DNA from: GCA-002722245 sp038154685
GTDB taxonomy: Bacteria > Bacteroidota > Bacteroidia > Flavobacteriales_C > GCA-002722245
Reading direction: 5' to 3'
Assembly: GCA_038154685.1 (NCBI GenBank)
Contig: JAYPYW010000076.1
Coordinates: 1-14,071 of the forward strand
DNA: 14,071 nucleotides
A program made the translations under genes and the position numbers. The notes under the pieces were generated by a model. The model worked only from the letters and a program-made list of their open reading frames with translations, was not told where the DNA came from and made no database searches. Shown one piece after another: positions 6,561 to 12,305 of this stretch (its first letter is position 1; every line of letters starts with the position of its first letter).

Positions 6561-7520
6561 TTAAGCCTCCTCTGTATGTCCCATCGACGAGAATTTCTTA
6601 ATTCTCGCTGTAACTCTTTTTTGAGGATCCATATCTCTTAATTCGTTTAACGAATCAAGAATTGCTTTCTTAACATTCTTAAATGCAACATCTGGATCAG
6701 AATGTGCTCCTCCAACAGGCTCTTTAATGATTCCATCAATTAAACCTAACTTCATCATATCACCAGAAGTCAACTTCATCTTCTCAGCAGCTTCTTCTTT
6801 GTGATCCCATGATCTCCATAAGATTGTAGAACAGTTTTCGGGAGAAATAACAGAGTACCAAGTATTCTCCATCATAAACACCTTATCTCCCATTCCAATA
6901 CCTAAAGCTCCTCCTGAAGCTCCTTCTCCAATAACAACACAAACCAATGGCACTTTTAATTTTGCCATTTCGAATAAGTTTCTTGCAATAGCTTCTCCTT
7001 GACCTCTTTCCTCAGCTTCTAACCCTGGGAATGCACCTGGAGTATCAATAAAACAAACAACTGGTTTATTAAACTTCTCAGCCATTTTCATTAACCTTAA
7101 TGCTTTTCTGTAACCTTCTGGATTTGGCATCCCGAAATTTCTGTACTGACGCATCTTAGTATTAACTCCTTTTTGCTGGCCAATGAACATTACTGTTTCA
7201 CCGTTAATTGAAGCCATTCCCCCAACCATTGCTTTATCATCAGCTACAGTTCTATCACCATGTAATTCAACAAATGAATCTTTGTCGGCAATATTTTCAA
7301 TATAGCTTAAAGTGTAAGGTCTTTGTGGGTGACGAGAAACTTGTACCTGCTGCCAAGGCGTTAGGTTTGAATATAACTCCTTTGTTTTAGCAGCTATTTG
7401 CTTCTCAATATCTTTAATAGTAGCGGAAACATCTACGTCTCCCTTTGTTTGAACTTCTTTAATCTTATCTAATTGCTCGTATAATTCAGCAATAGGTTTT
7501 TCGAAATCTAAGTATACCAT
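6561..7520 (-). CDS. accA: acetyl-CoA carboxylase carboxyltransferase subunit alpha
   Basis: AccA forms, with AccD, the carboxyltransferase that moves CO2 from carboxybiotin to acetyl-CoA, giving malonyl-CoA for fatty-acid synthesis. The 319-residue length is normal for the family. An N-terminal helical segment (about 1-60) precedes the crotonase-like core. The core shows the conserved IGQQKG (113-118), FIDTPGAFPG (157-166), GEGASGGALGIGMGD (198-212, oxyanion-hole glycines) and SPENCSTILWRS (216-227). The start at 7520 gives the family-typical opening MVYLDFEKPI. A promoter with both consensus boxes lies just upstream and a terminator just downstream, so it is probably a single-gene unit. accD is not in the window. 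Confidence 0.96.
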   Translation of the reverse strand: MVYLDFEKPIAELYEQLDKIKEVQTKGDVDVSATIKDIEKQIAAKTKELYSNLTPWQQVQVSRHPQRPYTLSYIENIADKDSFVELHGDRTVADDKAMVGGMASINGETVMFIGQQKGVNTKMRQYRNFGMPNPEGYRKALRLMKMAEKFNKPVVCFIDTPGAFPGLEAEERGQGEAIARNLFEMAKLKVPLVCVVIGEGASGGALGIGMGDKVFMMENTWYSVISPENCSTILWRSWDHKEEAAEKMKLTSGDMMKLGLIDGIIKEPVGGAHSDPDVAFKNVKKAILDSLNELRDMDPQKRVTARIKKFSSMGHTEEA

Positions 7521-7538
7521 AACTTATTTTTGGAAGTT

Positions 7539-7571
7539 CAAAGATACGATGTTTGGAGGAGAAAGCCCAAA
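7539..7571 (-). promoter_or_regulatory. predicted accA promoter
   Basis: The - strand shows TTTG (7571-7568), a 21-bp spacer and TATCTTTG (7546-7539), an exact match to both Bacteroidota promoter boxes. The ATG is 18 bases beyond the -7 box, giving a short leader of roughly a dozen bases. The -33 box lies in a perfect hairpin sequence (7562-7580). Confidence 0.7.
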
Positions 7572-7580
7572 AAGGGCTTT
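7562..7580. repeat. perfect hairpin over the accA -33 box
   Basis: AAAGCCC (7562-7568) and GGGCTTT (7574-7580) are perfect reverse complements around AAAAA. It looks like a terminator stem, yet it sits between two divergent genes where no terminator is needed, and it covers the accA -33 element. An operator role is possible; a relic terminator cannot be excluded. Confidence 0.7.
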
Positions 7581-7614
7581 AGGTATTTAACAACAAAAGA
7601 ATTAAGAAGAGAGA

Positions 7615-7675
7615 AATGAGAATCGAGCTTTAAAAATTCTTACATGAACTCTATTCTCAATTCTCCATTCTCATT
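7615..7675. repeat. ATTCTC-type short repeats and imperfect inverted repeat
   Basis: AATGAGAATCGAG (7615-7627) is the reverse complement of 7663-7675 (CTCCATTCTCATT) at 12 of 13 positions. The right side is itself three tandem heptamers: ATTCTCA (7653-7659), ATTCTCC (7660-7666) and ATTCTCA (7667-7673). Similar GAGAAT-rich intergenic sequence occurs in other Bacteroidota by recollection. It immediately abuts the presumed ispE -7 box. Confidence 0.6.
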
Positions 7676-7682
7676 AACTTTA
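7675..7682 (+). promoter_or_regulatory. possible -7 box of ispE
   Basis: TAACTTTA matches TAnnTTTG except the last base. Only four bases (CCCC) separate it from the ATG at 7687, so the mRNA would be leaderless or nearly so. No clear -33 element is seen. Confidence 0.4.
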
Positions 7683-7686
7683 CCCC

Positions 7687-8496
7687 ATGCTAGTTTTCCC
7701 AAATGCTAAAATCAATTTAGGTCTTCACATCACCGAAAAAAGGCCAGATGGTTACCATAACATTGAATCGGTATTTGTTCCAATCCCTATTAATGATGTC
7801 CTTGAAATCACTGATAATAAGAGCGATAAAACTGTTTTTACATCTCAGGGAATTAACATCCCTTCTGATGGCAAACCAAATTTAGTGGAAAGAGCATGGA
7901 TGATTTTAAACGAAGATTATAAAATCCCAACTTGCGACTTGGATTTACTGAAAAAGATTCCAATTGGAGCTGGATTAGGAGGAGGATCTGCTGATGCGGC
8001 TGCTTGTATGATTGGTTTAAATGAATTATTTGATTTAAATATCTCAGAAGAAAAGTTATTAGAATTATCTAGTCGGTTAGGTGCCGATTGCGCATTTTTT
8101 GTTAAAAACAAACCTGTTTACGCCGAAGGAGTTGGTGATGATTTTTCTGAATGTGAAGTAAATTTAAAGGGGCTTCACTTTGTTGTAATCTATCCTGATA
8201 TTCATGTTTCTACCCCTGAAGCATACAAACATGTTGTTCCCGCAAAACCCGAATTTGATATTAGATCGATTTTAAAACTTCCTGTTTCAGATTGGAAAGG
8301 AAAATTGAAAAATGATTTCGAAAATTCTGTTTTTCAGCAATATCCTAAAATCGGTCAAGTTAAAGAAGCTCTATATGAAGCGGGAGCCTTATATGCTGCC
8401 ATGAGCGGGAGTGGATCTACTTTATTTGGTATTTTTCAAGAAGAATGTATAGAATCATTCGAAGGTTTGGGACAGGTTTGGAAGTTTACGCTTTAA
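7687..8496 (+). CDS. ispE: 4-diphosphocytidyl-2-C-methyl-D-erythritol kinase
   Basis: IspE phosphorylates the 2-hydroxyl of CDP-methylerythritol with ATP, the fourth step of the MEP route to isoprenoid precursors. The 269-residue product is a GHMP kinase of normal length. It opens with the substrate-binding NAKINLGLHI (Lys8), and has RPDGYHNIESVF (19-30), the ATP-binding glycine-rich loop PIGAGLGGGSADAA (92-105), catalytic Asp134 in LGADCAFF and the C-terminal GHMP motif AAMSGSGSTLFG (237-248). The start is the only ATG that gives the conserved N-terminus. It precedes dnaB on the same strand by 108 bases, but dnaB has its own likely promoter. Presence of this gene shows the organism uses the MEP pathway. 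Confidence 0.95.
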   Translation: MLVFPNAKINLGLHITEKRPDGYHNIESVFVPIPINDVLEITDNKSDKTVFTSQGINIPSDGKPNLVERAWMILNEDYKIPTCDLDLLKKIPIGAGLGGGSADAAACMIGLNELFDLNISEEKLLELSSRLGADCAFFVKNKPVYAEGVGDDFSECEVNLKGLHFVVIYPDIHVSTPEAYKHVVPAKPEFDIRSILKLPVSDWKGKLKNDFENSVFQQYPKIGQVKEALYEAGALYAAMSGSGSTLFGIFQEECIESFEGLGQVWKFTL

Positions 8497-8517
8497 CCCA
8501 CTTAAGTCCTACTGGAG

Positions 8518-8526
8518 TTATCCACA
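8518..8526 (+). promoter_or_regulatory. perfect DnaA box upstream of dnaB
   Basis: TTATCCACA is identical to the strong DnaA-binding 9-mer of E. coli oriC (R1 type). It lies 67 bases before the predicted -7 box of dnaB, in the 108-nt gap after ispE. A single box does not make an origin, but its position suggests DnaA could regulate the helicase gene. Confidence 0.55.
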
Positions 8527-8592
8527 AAATACTAACACAACCCATCAACACGTTGTTTAAAATACCTAGTCGCACGCTATCAACTAATTGTT

Positions 8593-8600
8593 TATTTTTG
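8593..8600 (+). promoter_or_regulatory. predicted -7 box of dnaB
   Basis: TATTTTTG matches TAnnTTTG exactly and is followed by only four bases before the dnaB ATG at 8605. I see no good -33 TTTG at 19-21 bp. A leaderless or nearly leaderless dnaB mRNA is expected if the box is used. Confidence 0.5.
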
Positions 8601-8604
8601 ATTT

Positions 8605-10134
8605 ATGGAAGAGTTTGGAGCAGGTTCAAAAAAAGCACGACGTACAAGGAAAATCACCAATGAACAGCTAATTGCTGAACATGGTAAAATCCCACCGCAG
8701 GCCCTTGATTATGAGGAAGCTGTACTTGGTGCTATTATGGTAGAAAAGGATGCTTTAACTGAGGTTATTGATATCTTAAAACCTGAATCTTTTTATAAAG
8801 ATGCTCACCAAAAAATTTATGGTGCCATCCAAGGTCTTTTCCAAAGAAGTGAGCCTATTGACCTTCTAACTGTTAAAACTGCGCTGGAAAAAGAAGGTAA
8901 TTTAGAAATGGTTGGCGGACCAGCGTACATTGCGCAATTAACTTCCAGAATCGCTTCCGCTGCTAACATTGAAGAACATTCGCGCGTAATTGCTCAAAAA
9001 TATATTCAAAGAGAATTGATTAGAATTTCATCGGAAATCATCAAAGACTCATTTGACGAAACTTCTGATGTATTTGACATTCTTGACTCTGCGGAGCAAA
9101 AACTTTTCCAAGTAGCACAAGGAAACATCAGAAAGAGTCATGATACAATGGCTTCTTTGATTATTGCCGCGAAAGAGCAAATTAAAAAAGCTGGTGAATC
9201 TGGTGATGGACTAAATGGTGTTCCAACTGGATTTACACGATTAGATAAATTGACTTCTGGTTTTAAAGGTTCCGAATTACTGATCCTTGCAGCCCGTCCT
9301 GCGATGGGAAAAACGGCATTGGTATTAAGTATGGCGCGTAATATTATCATCGATTATAAAATGCCAGTTGCTGTATTCTCTTTAGAGATGTCTGCCCTGC
9401 AAATGGTAATGAGAATGGTAGCCAACGAATCTGGACTAGAACAAGAAAAGTTAAAGAAAGGAAACTTAGCTCAGCATGAGTGGGAGCAACTAAATGCAAA
9501 AGTTGCTGCACTTTCTGAAGCTCCGCTTTATATTGATGACACTCCTGGACTTTCGGTTTTTGAATTAAGAGCAAAGGCTCGTAGACTTAAGGCTCAACAC
9601 GATATTCAAATGATTGTAATTGATTATTTACAATTAATGAATGCAGGAGGAAAAGATGGAGGAAACCGTCAGGAAGAAATCTCGATTATCTCTCGTTCCC
9701 TAAAGATTATCGCTAAAGAATTAGATGTTCCAGTAATTGCGCTTTCTCAGTTATCCCGTGCCGTTGAAACAAGAGGTGGTGATAAACGTCCACAACTTTC
9801 CGATCTAAGGGAATCTGGAGCAATTGAGCAGGATGCCGATATGGTAATGTTTATTTATCGTCCAGAGTACTATGAAATTACTGAAGATGCTGAAGGAAAT
9901 TCTACTATCGGATTAACCGAAATCATCGTTGCTAAACACCGTAATGGTGCCTTAGAGAATGTTCCATTAAGGTTCCAAGGTAAATACGGACGTTTTGTAG
10001 ATTGGGAACAAGATGGATTCTCCGATTTTGGTTCTGCACCACCTTCTGGTGACTCCGAAGACTTTAATGCACATACAACCGTTATTAAGGGGTCTCGCAT
10101 GAACGACATGCCTACTGACGACTTGCCTTTTTAA
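8605..10134 (+). CDS. dnaB: replicative DNA helicase DnaB
   Basis: DnaB is the hexameric ring helicase that unwinds DNA at the replication fork and recruits primase. The 509-residue product is full length, with an extra basic N-terminal tail (residues 1-30, GSKKARRTRK). The DnaB-N domain (about 32-135, PPQALDYEEAVLGAIM) is followed by a helical linker and the RecA-like C-terminal domain. That domain holds Walker A ARPAMGKTAL (230-239), the catalytic-glutamate region FSLEMS (258-263), Walker B MIVIDYLQLM (336-345), SQLSRAVE (391-398), the arginine-finger region RGGDKRPQLSDLRESG (390s-405) and the family-typical AKHRNG (443-448). No intein is inserted at the usual sites. The C-terminus is a low-complexity linker ending in MPTDDLPF, which resembles the SSB C-terminal tip. 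The upstream gap holds a DnaA box. Confidence 0.97.
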   Translation: MEEFGAGSKKARRTRKITNEQLIAEHGKIPPQALDYEEAVLGAIMVEKDALTEVIDILKPESFYKDAHQKIYGAIQGLFQRSEPIDLLTVKTALEKEGNLEMVGGPAYIAQLTSRIASAANIEEHSRVIAQKYIQRELIRISSEIIKDSFDETSDVFDILDSAEQKLFQVAQGNIRKSHDTMASLIIAAKEQIKKAGESGDGLNGVPTGFTRLDKLTSGFKGSELLILAARPAMGKTALVLSMARNIIIDYKMPVAVFSLEMSALQMVMRMVANESGLEQEKLKKGNLAQHEWEQLNAKVAALSEAPLYIDDTPGLSVFELRAKARRLKAQHDIQMIVIDYLQLMNAGGKDGGNRQEEISIISRSLKIIAKELDVPVIALSQLSRAVETRGGDKRPQLSDLRESGAIEQDADMVMFIYRPEYYEITEDAEGNSTIGLTEIIVAKHRNGALENVPLRFQGKYGRFVDWEQDGFSDFGSAPPSGDSEDFNAHTTVIKGSRMNDMPTDDLPF

Positions 10135-10143
10135 AAATTTCCC

Positions 10144-11523
10144 ATGAGTAAAATTAAATTTCACACAGAGTCAGAAGAGTATAAGGAGTTTTTACCTAAA
10201 TACAAGAACTCTTTAAACTCTTCTGACTCTGTGTACGATTTAATAAATCTGTACTTCAAAAAAACTGCTGTAATCATTCTACTCCTAATTGGGTTCTCAA
10301 GTAAGGCTACCTACCTAATGATCCCAATGGATGATGTCCAAAAGAACCATTTAAAATCATATGGTATAGCTTTCTACGCACTCGAAAAACAAATTGAAGT
10401 AGACTGGCTTTTAAACTACCGAGGTGGTTCATTTGCTTTGGCACTTGATGATGACATCCTAAAAGAATGCAAAGTAAGAGGAGTTTCTTTTGAAATTGTA
10501 GCTGATGTTCAATACAATAAAATTGTAGCAGATATAACAAGACCAGAAGTCAACAAAGATGTAATGAAGCTGGAGAAGGCTCCTAAGATTGCTGTATACT
10601 CTCCTAAAAACAAACAGCCTTGGGATGATGCAGTGACATTGGTTATGACTTATGCTGAAATACCATATGAGGTAGTTTACGACGAAGAAATAATGAATGG
10701 AGACCTTGATAAATACGACTGGCTCCACTTACACCATGAAGATTTCACAGGACAATATGGTAAGTTTTGGAGCTCTTACAAAAACGCTCCTTGGTTTCAG
10801 GAATATGTTCGATTTAATGAAGGACTAGCCGGAAAACTTGGATTTAGCAAAGTATCCGAATTAAAATTGGCTGTTGCTGTAAAGGTTAAAACGTTTGTTT
10901 CCAATGGCGGATTCATGTTTGCGATGTGTGCAGCTACCGATTCTTATGATATTGCTCTAGCAGCTCAAAGTATAGACATCTGTAAATCAATGTTCGACGG
11001 AGATCCAAACGACCCTCAAATGCAAGAAAAGCTAGATTATCTTAATGGTTTCGCATTTAAAAACTACGTTTTAGAACAGAACCCAACAGTTTATGAATTC
11101 AGCTCTATAGATGCTACCCAAGATCATTTCAAACTGTTCCAAACAAAGGGAATTAAAGGAGATGTTTTCACTTTGTTCGATTTCAGTGCTAAATGGGACC
11201 CGGTTCCAACTATGCTTTGCCAAAACCACACATCCGTAATCAAAGGATTCATGGGACAAACGACTGCCTTCAGAAAAGACAACCTTAGATCCGACGTACT
11301 CATCATGGGGGAAACTAAAGCTATCAATTCAGCCCGCTACATTCACGGTGATTACGGGAAAGGTACTTGGACTTTCTATGGTGGTCATGACCCAGAAGAT
11401 CATACCCACAGAGTTTCCGATCCCCCAACAGATCTTAATCTCTACCCTAACTCACCTGGATACAGATTGATTTTGAATAATGTATTGTTCCCTGCTGCTA
11501 AGAAAAAGCAGCGTAAGACTTAA
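10144..11523 (+). CDS. secreted conserved Bacteroidota protein ('asparagine synthetase B' by database habit)
   Basis: The family is common next to dnaB in flavobacteria as I remember it, and is often labelled asparagine synthetase B. I see no support for that: there is no N-terminal nucleophile Cys2 and no SGGxDS PP-loop. A signal peptide lies at residues 38-55 (hydrophobic VIILLLIGF, cleavage after SKA). Conserved-looking blocks are WLLNYRGGSF (88-97), KIAVYSP...PWDDAVTLV (148-167), WLHLHHEDFTGQYG (193-206), GGFMFAMCAATDS (255-267, Cys262) and FYGGHDPEDH (411-420). Nucleophile-elbow and GGHDPE-like blocks hint at a class I glutamine-amidotransferase-like fold (inference). The first ATG adds about 37 residues ahead of the signal peptide, encoded by a long hairpin. 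A GTG at 10231 at the hairpin's edge would give a shorter leader, so the start is uncertain. It begins 9 nt after the dnaB stop. Confidence 0.85.
   Translation: MSKIKFHTESEEYKEFLPKYKNSLNSSDSVYDLINLYFKKTAVIILLLIGFSSKATYLMIPMDDVQKNHLKSYGIAFYALEKQIEVDWLLNYRGGSFALALDDDILKECKVRGVSFEIVADVQYNKIVADITRPEVNKDVMKLEKAPKIAVYSPKNKQPWDDAVTLVMTYAEIPYEVVYDEEIMNGDLDKYDWLHLHHEDFTGQYGKFWSSYKNAPWFQEYVRFNEGLAGKLGFSKVSELKLAVAVKVKTFVSNGGFMFAMCAATDSYDIALAAQSIDICKSMFDGDPNDPQMQEKLDYLNGFAFKNYVLEQNPTVYEFSSIDATQDHFKLFQTKGIKGDVFTLFDFSAKWDPVPTMLCQNHTSVIKGFMGQTTAFRKDNLRSDVLIMGETKAINSARYIHGDYGKGTWTFYGGHDPEDHTHRVSDPPTDLNLYPNSPGYRLILNNVLFPAAKKKQRKT
10163..10234 (+). repeat. long near-perfect hairpin after dnaB
   Basis: ACACAGAGTCAGAAGAGT (10163-10180) is the exact reverse complement of 10217-10234. 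After one A-A mismatch (10181/10216) pairing continues for 12 more positions (10182-10193 with 10204-10215), including two G-U wobbles in + strand RNA, leaving a 10-nt loop. The 72-nt structure lies 29 nt after the dnaB stop and inside the annotated 5' end of the next gene. It is not followed by a U-tract. Confidence 0.9.
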
Positions 11524-11661
11524 TTCTCCCACAGACAGCCCAGACTTTCACAAACTAATTTTTCGCATTATTTAACCCCTACTTGTGACTTCAAAATAAA
11601 ACATCGTAGCAAAATTCGACGGGATCTGCGGGCGACTCTCCCAAAAAAAAGCAAAAAAAAG

Positions 11662-11679
11662 GCCGCCCGGGAGGGCGGC
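11662..11679 (-). terminator. strong intrinsic terminator of the 153-residue gene
   Basis: GCCGCCC (11662-11668) and GGGCGGC (11673-11679) pair perfectly around a 4-nt loop. On the - strand the stem is followed by C and then TTTTTTTTGCTTTTTTTT. The all-GC stem stands out in this AT-rich sequence. The rest of the 182-nt gap from 11524 holds no gene that I can see, and no clear terminator for the + strand dnaB-side transcript. Confidence 0.9.
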
Positions 11680-11705
11680 ACTAACAACTAAAAGCCAAAG
11701 TTAAC

Positions 11706-12167
11706 CTACTTGCGGGAATTGTAGACAACTAAATCGTCCGACTTGAAACGAGCTTTGGTTACTTTTGATTCTAACCATAACTCGGTAAGTAGTCGCTCAA
11801 CGTTAACCTCTTCCTTGTTGAATTCAACTGAACCTTCGATCCAGTCTAAAGTCTTAGTTTCAGACTTATTTGTTTCTAACAAGTTTAAGATTTCCGCTTT
11901 CGCGCTTTCCTTATTTGAAATTAATTCTTCTGGGAATTCTCTAGCAACTTTTGTTAAGTTATCCGTGAATTCTTTTCCTGACATTAGATCTTTTACCCTA
12001 ACTCTTGCAGAACCTTCTTCATTATTCTCATCTTTTTGAGTCGCTGAGAACCCTTTCCAAATGATTTTACAAAACTTAGTTTTTTTCTTACTGTCTTCCA
12101 TTACAAGGATTCTACCATCTAAGTAATCAGTGTCCTTAATAATCTCTTTTGCAGTTGTTTGATCCAT
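11706..12167 (-). CDS. hypothetical soluble protein, 153 residues
   Basis: I do not recognise the family. The product is soluble, highly charged and lysine/glutamate-rich, with no signal peptide, membrane segment or cysteine pair. Residues 1-60 look like a compact beta-containing segment (YLDGRILVMEDSKKKTKFCKIIWKGFSA). A middle part (about 75-110, LTKVAREFPEELISNKESAKAEILNLLE) is likely helical, and the end (about 105-150) is mixed. The gene has its own probable promoter with two palindromes and a strong terminator, so it appears to be an independently controlled single gene downstream of the antiporter gene (138-nt gap). A strong terminator and promoter suggest notable expression, but this is inference. 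The ATG is two bases from a 5' inverted repeat, and no Shine-Dalgarno sequence is seen. Confidence 0.75.
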   Translation of the reverse strand: MDQTTAKEIIKDTDYLDGRILVMEDSKKKTKFCKIIWKGFSATQKDENNEEGSARVRVKDLMSGKEFTDNLTKVAREFPEELISNKESAKAEILNLLETNKSETKTLDWIEGSVEFNKEEVNVERLLTELWLESKVTKARFKSDDLVVYNSRK

Positions 12168-12169
12168 GG

Positions 12170-12190
12170 GTCAGATTTTAAATTTCTGAC
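12170..12190 (-). promoter_or_regulatory. inverted repeat at the 5' end of the 153-residue gene
   Basis: GTCAGA (12170-12175) and TCTGAC (12185-12190) are perfect reverse complements with a 9-nt AT-only spacer. The repeat begins two bases from the ATG and coincides with the predicted transcription start. It could be an operator or a 5' stem-loop in the mRNA. Confidence 0.5.
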
Positions 12191-12191
12191 A

Positions 12192-12223
12192 CAAATAAAG
12201 AACCTTTTAGGTTACGATGCAAT
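12192..12223 (-). promoter_or_regulatory. predicted promoter of the 153-residue gene, with internal palindrome
   Basis: The - strand reads ATTG (12223-12220), a 20-bp spacer and TTTATTTG (12199-12192), one mismatch from TAnnTTTG. The spacer contains the palindrome AACCT-TTT-AGGTT (12201-12213, + strand), placed where a repressor would block polymerase. Confidence 0.45.
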
Positions 12224-12232
12224 TACTTTTAG

Positions 12233-12249
12233 CTAAAAACTGTTTTTAG
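12233..12249. repeat. small AT-rich inverted repeat downstream of nhaC
   Basis: CTAAAAA (12233-12239) and TTTTTAG (12243-12249) pair around a 3-nt loop, 57 bases past the antiporter stop. It could act as a weak - strand terminator, but the stem has one GC pair per arm and the tail is poor. Confidence 0.3.
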
Positions 12250-12305
12250 ACCGTTGAATTAGGTTATTTTTTCGTTAAACGATTAAATTATTGTCACAAC
12301 AAAAC

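Noticed and set aside
8497..8604. A replication origin near dnaB because of the DnaA box.
   Set aside because: Only one box is present, without an AT-rich unwinding array, dnaA or dnaN nearby.
8605..10134. An intein or frameshift in DnaB.
   Set aside because: The Walker A and C-terminal motifs run uninterrupted and the 509-residue length is explained by the N-terminal tail and C-terminal linker.
11524..11660. A small RNA or short gene in the gap with a GC-rich patch (about 11618-11641).
   Set aside because: No convincing promoter, reading frame or stable fold was visible beyond the terminator at 11662-11679.
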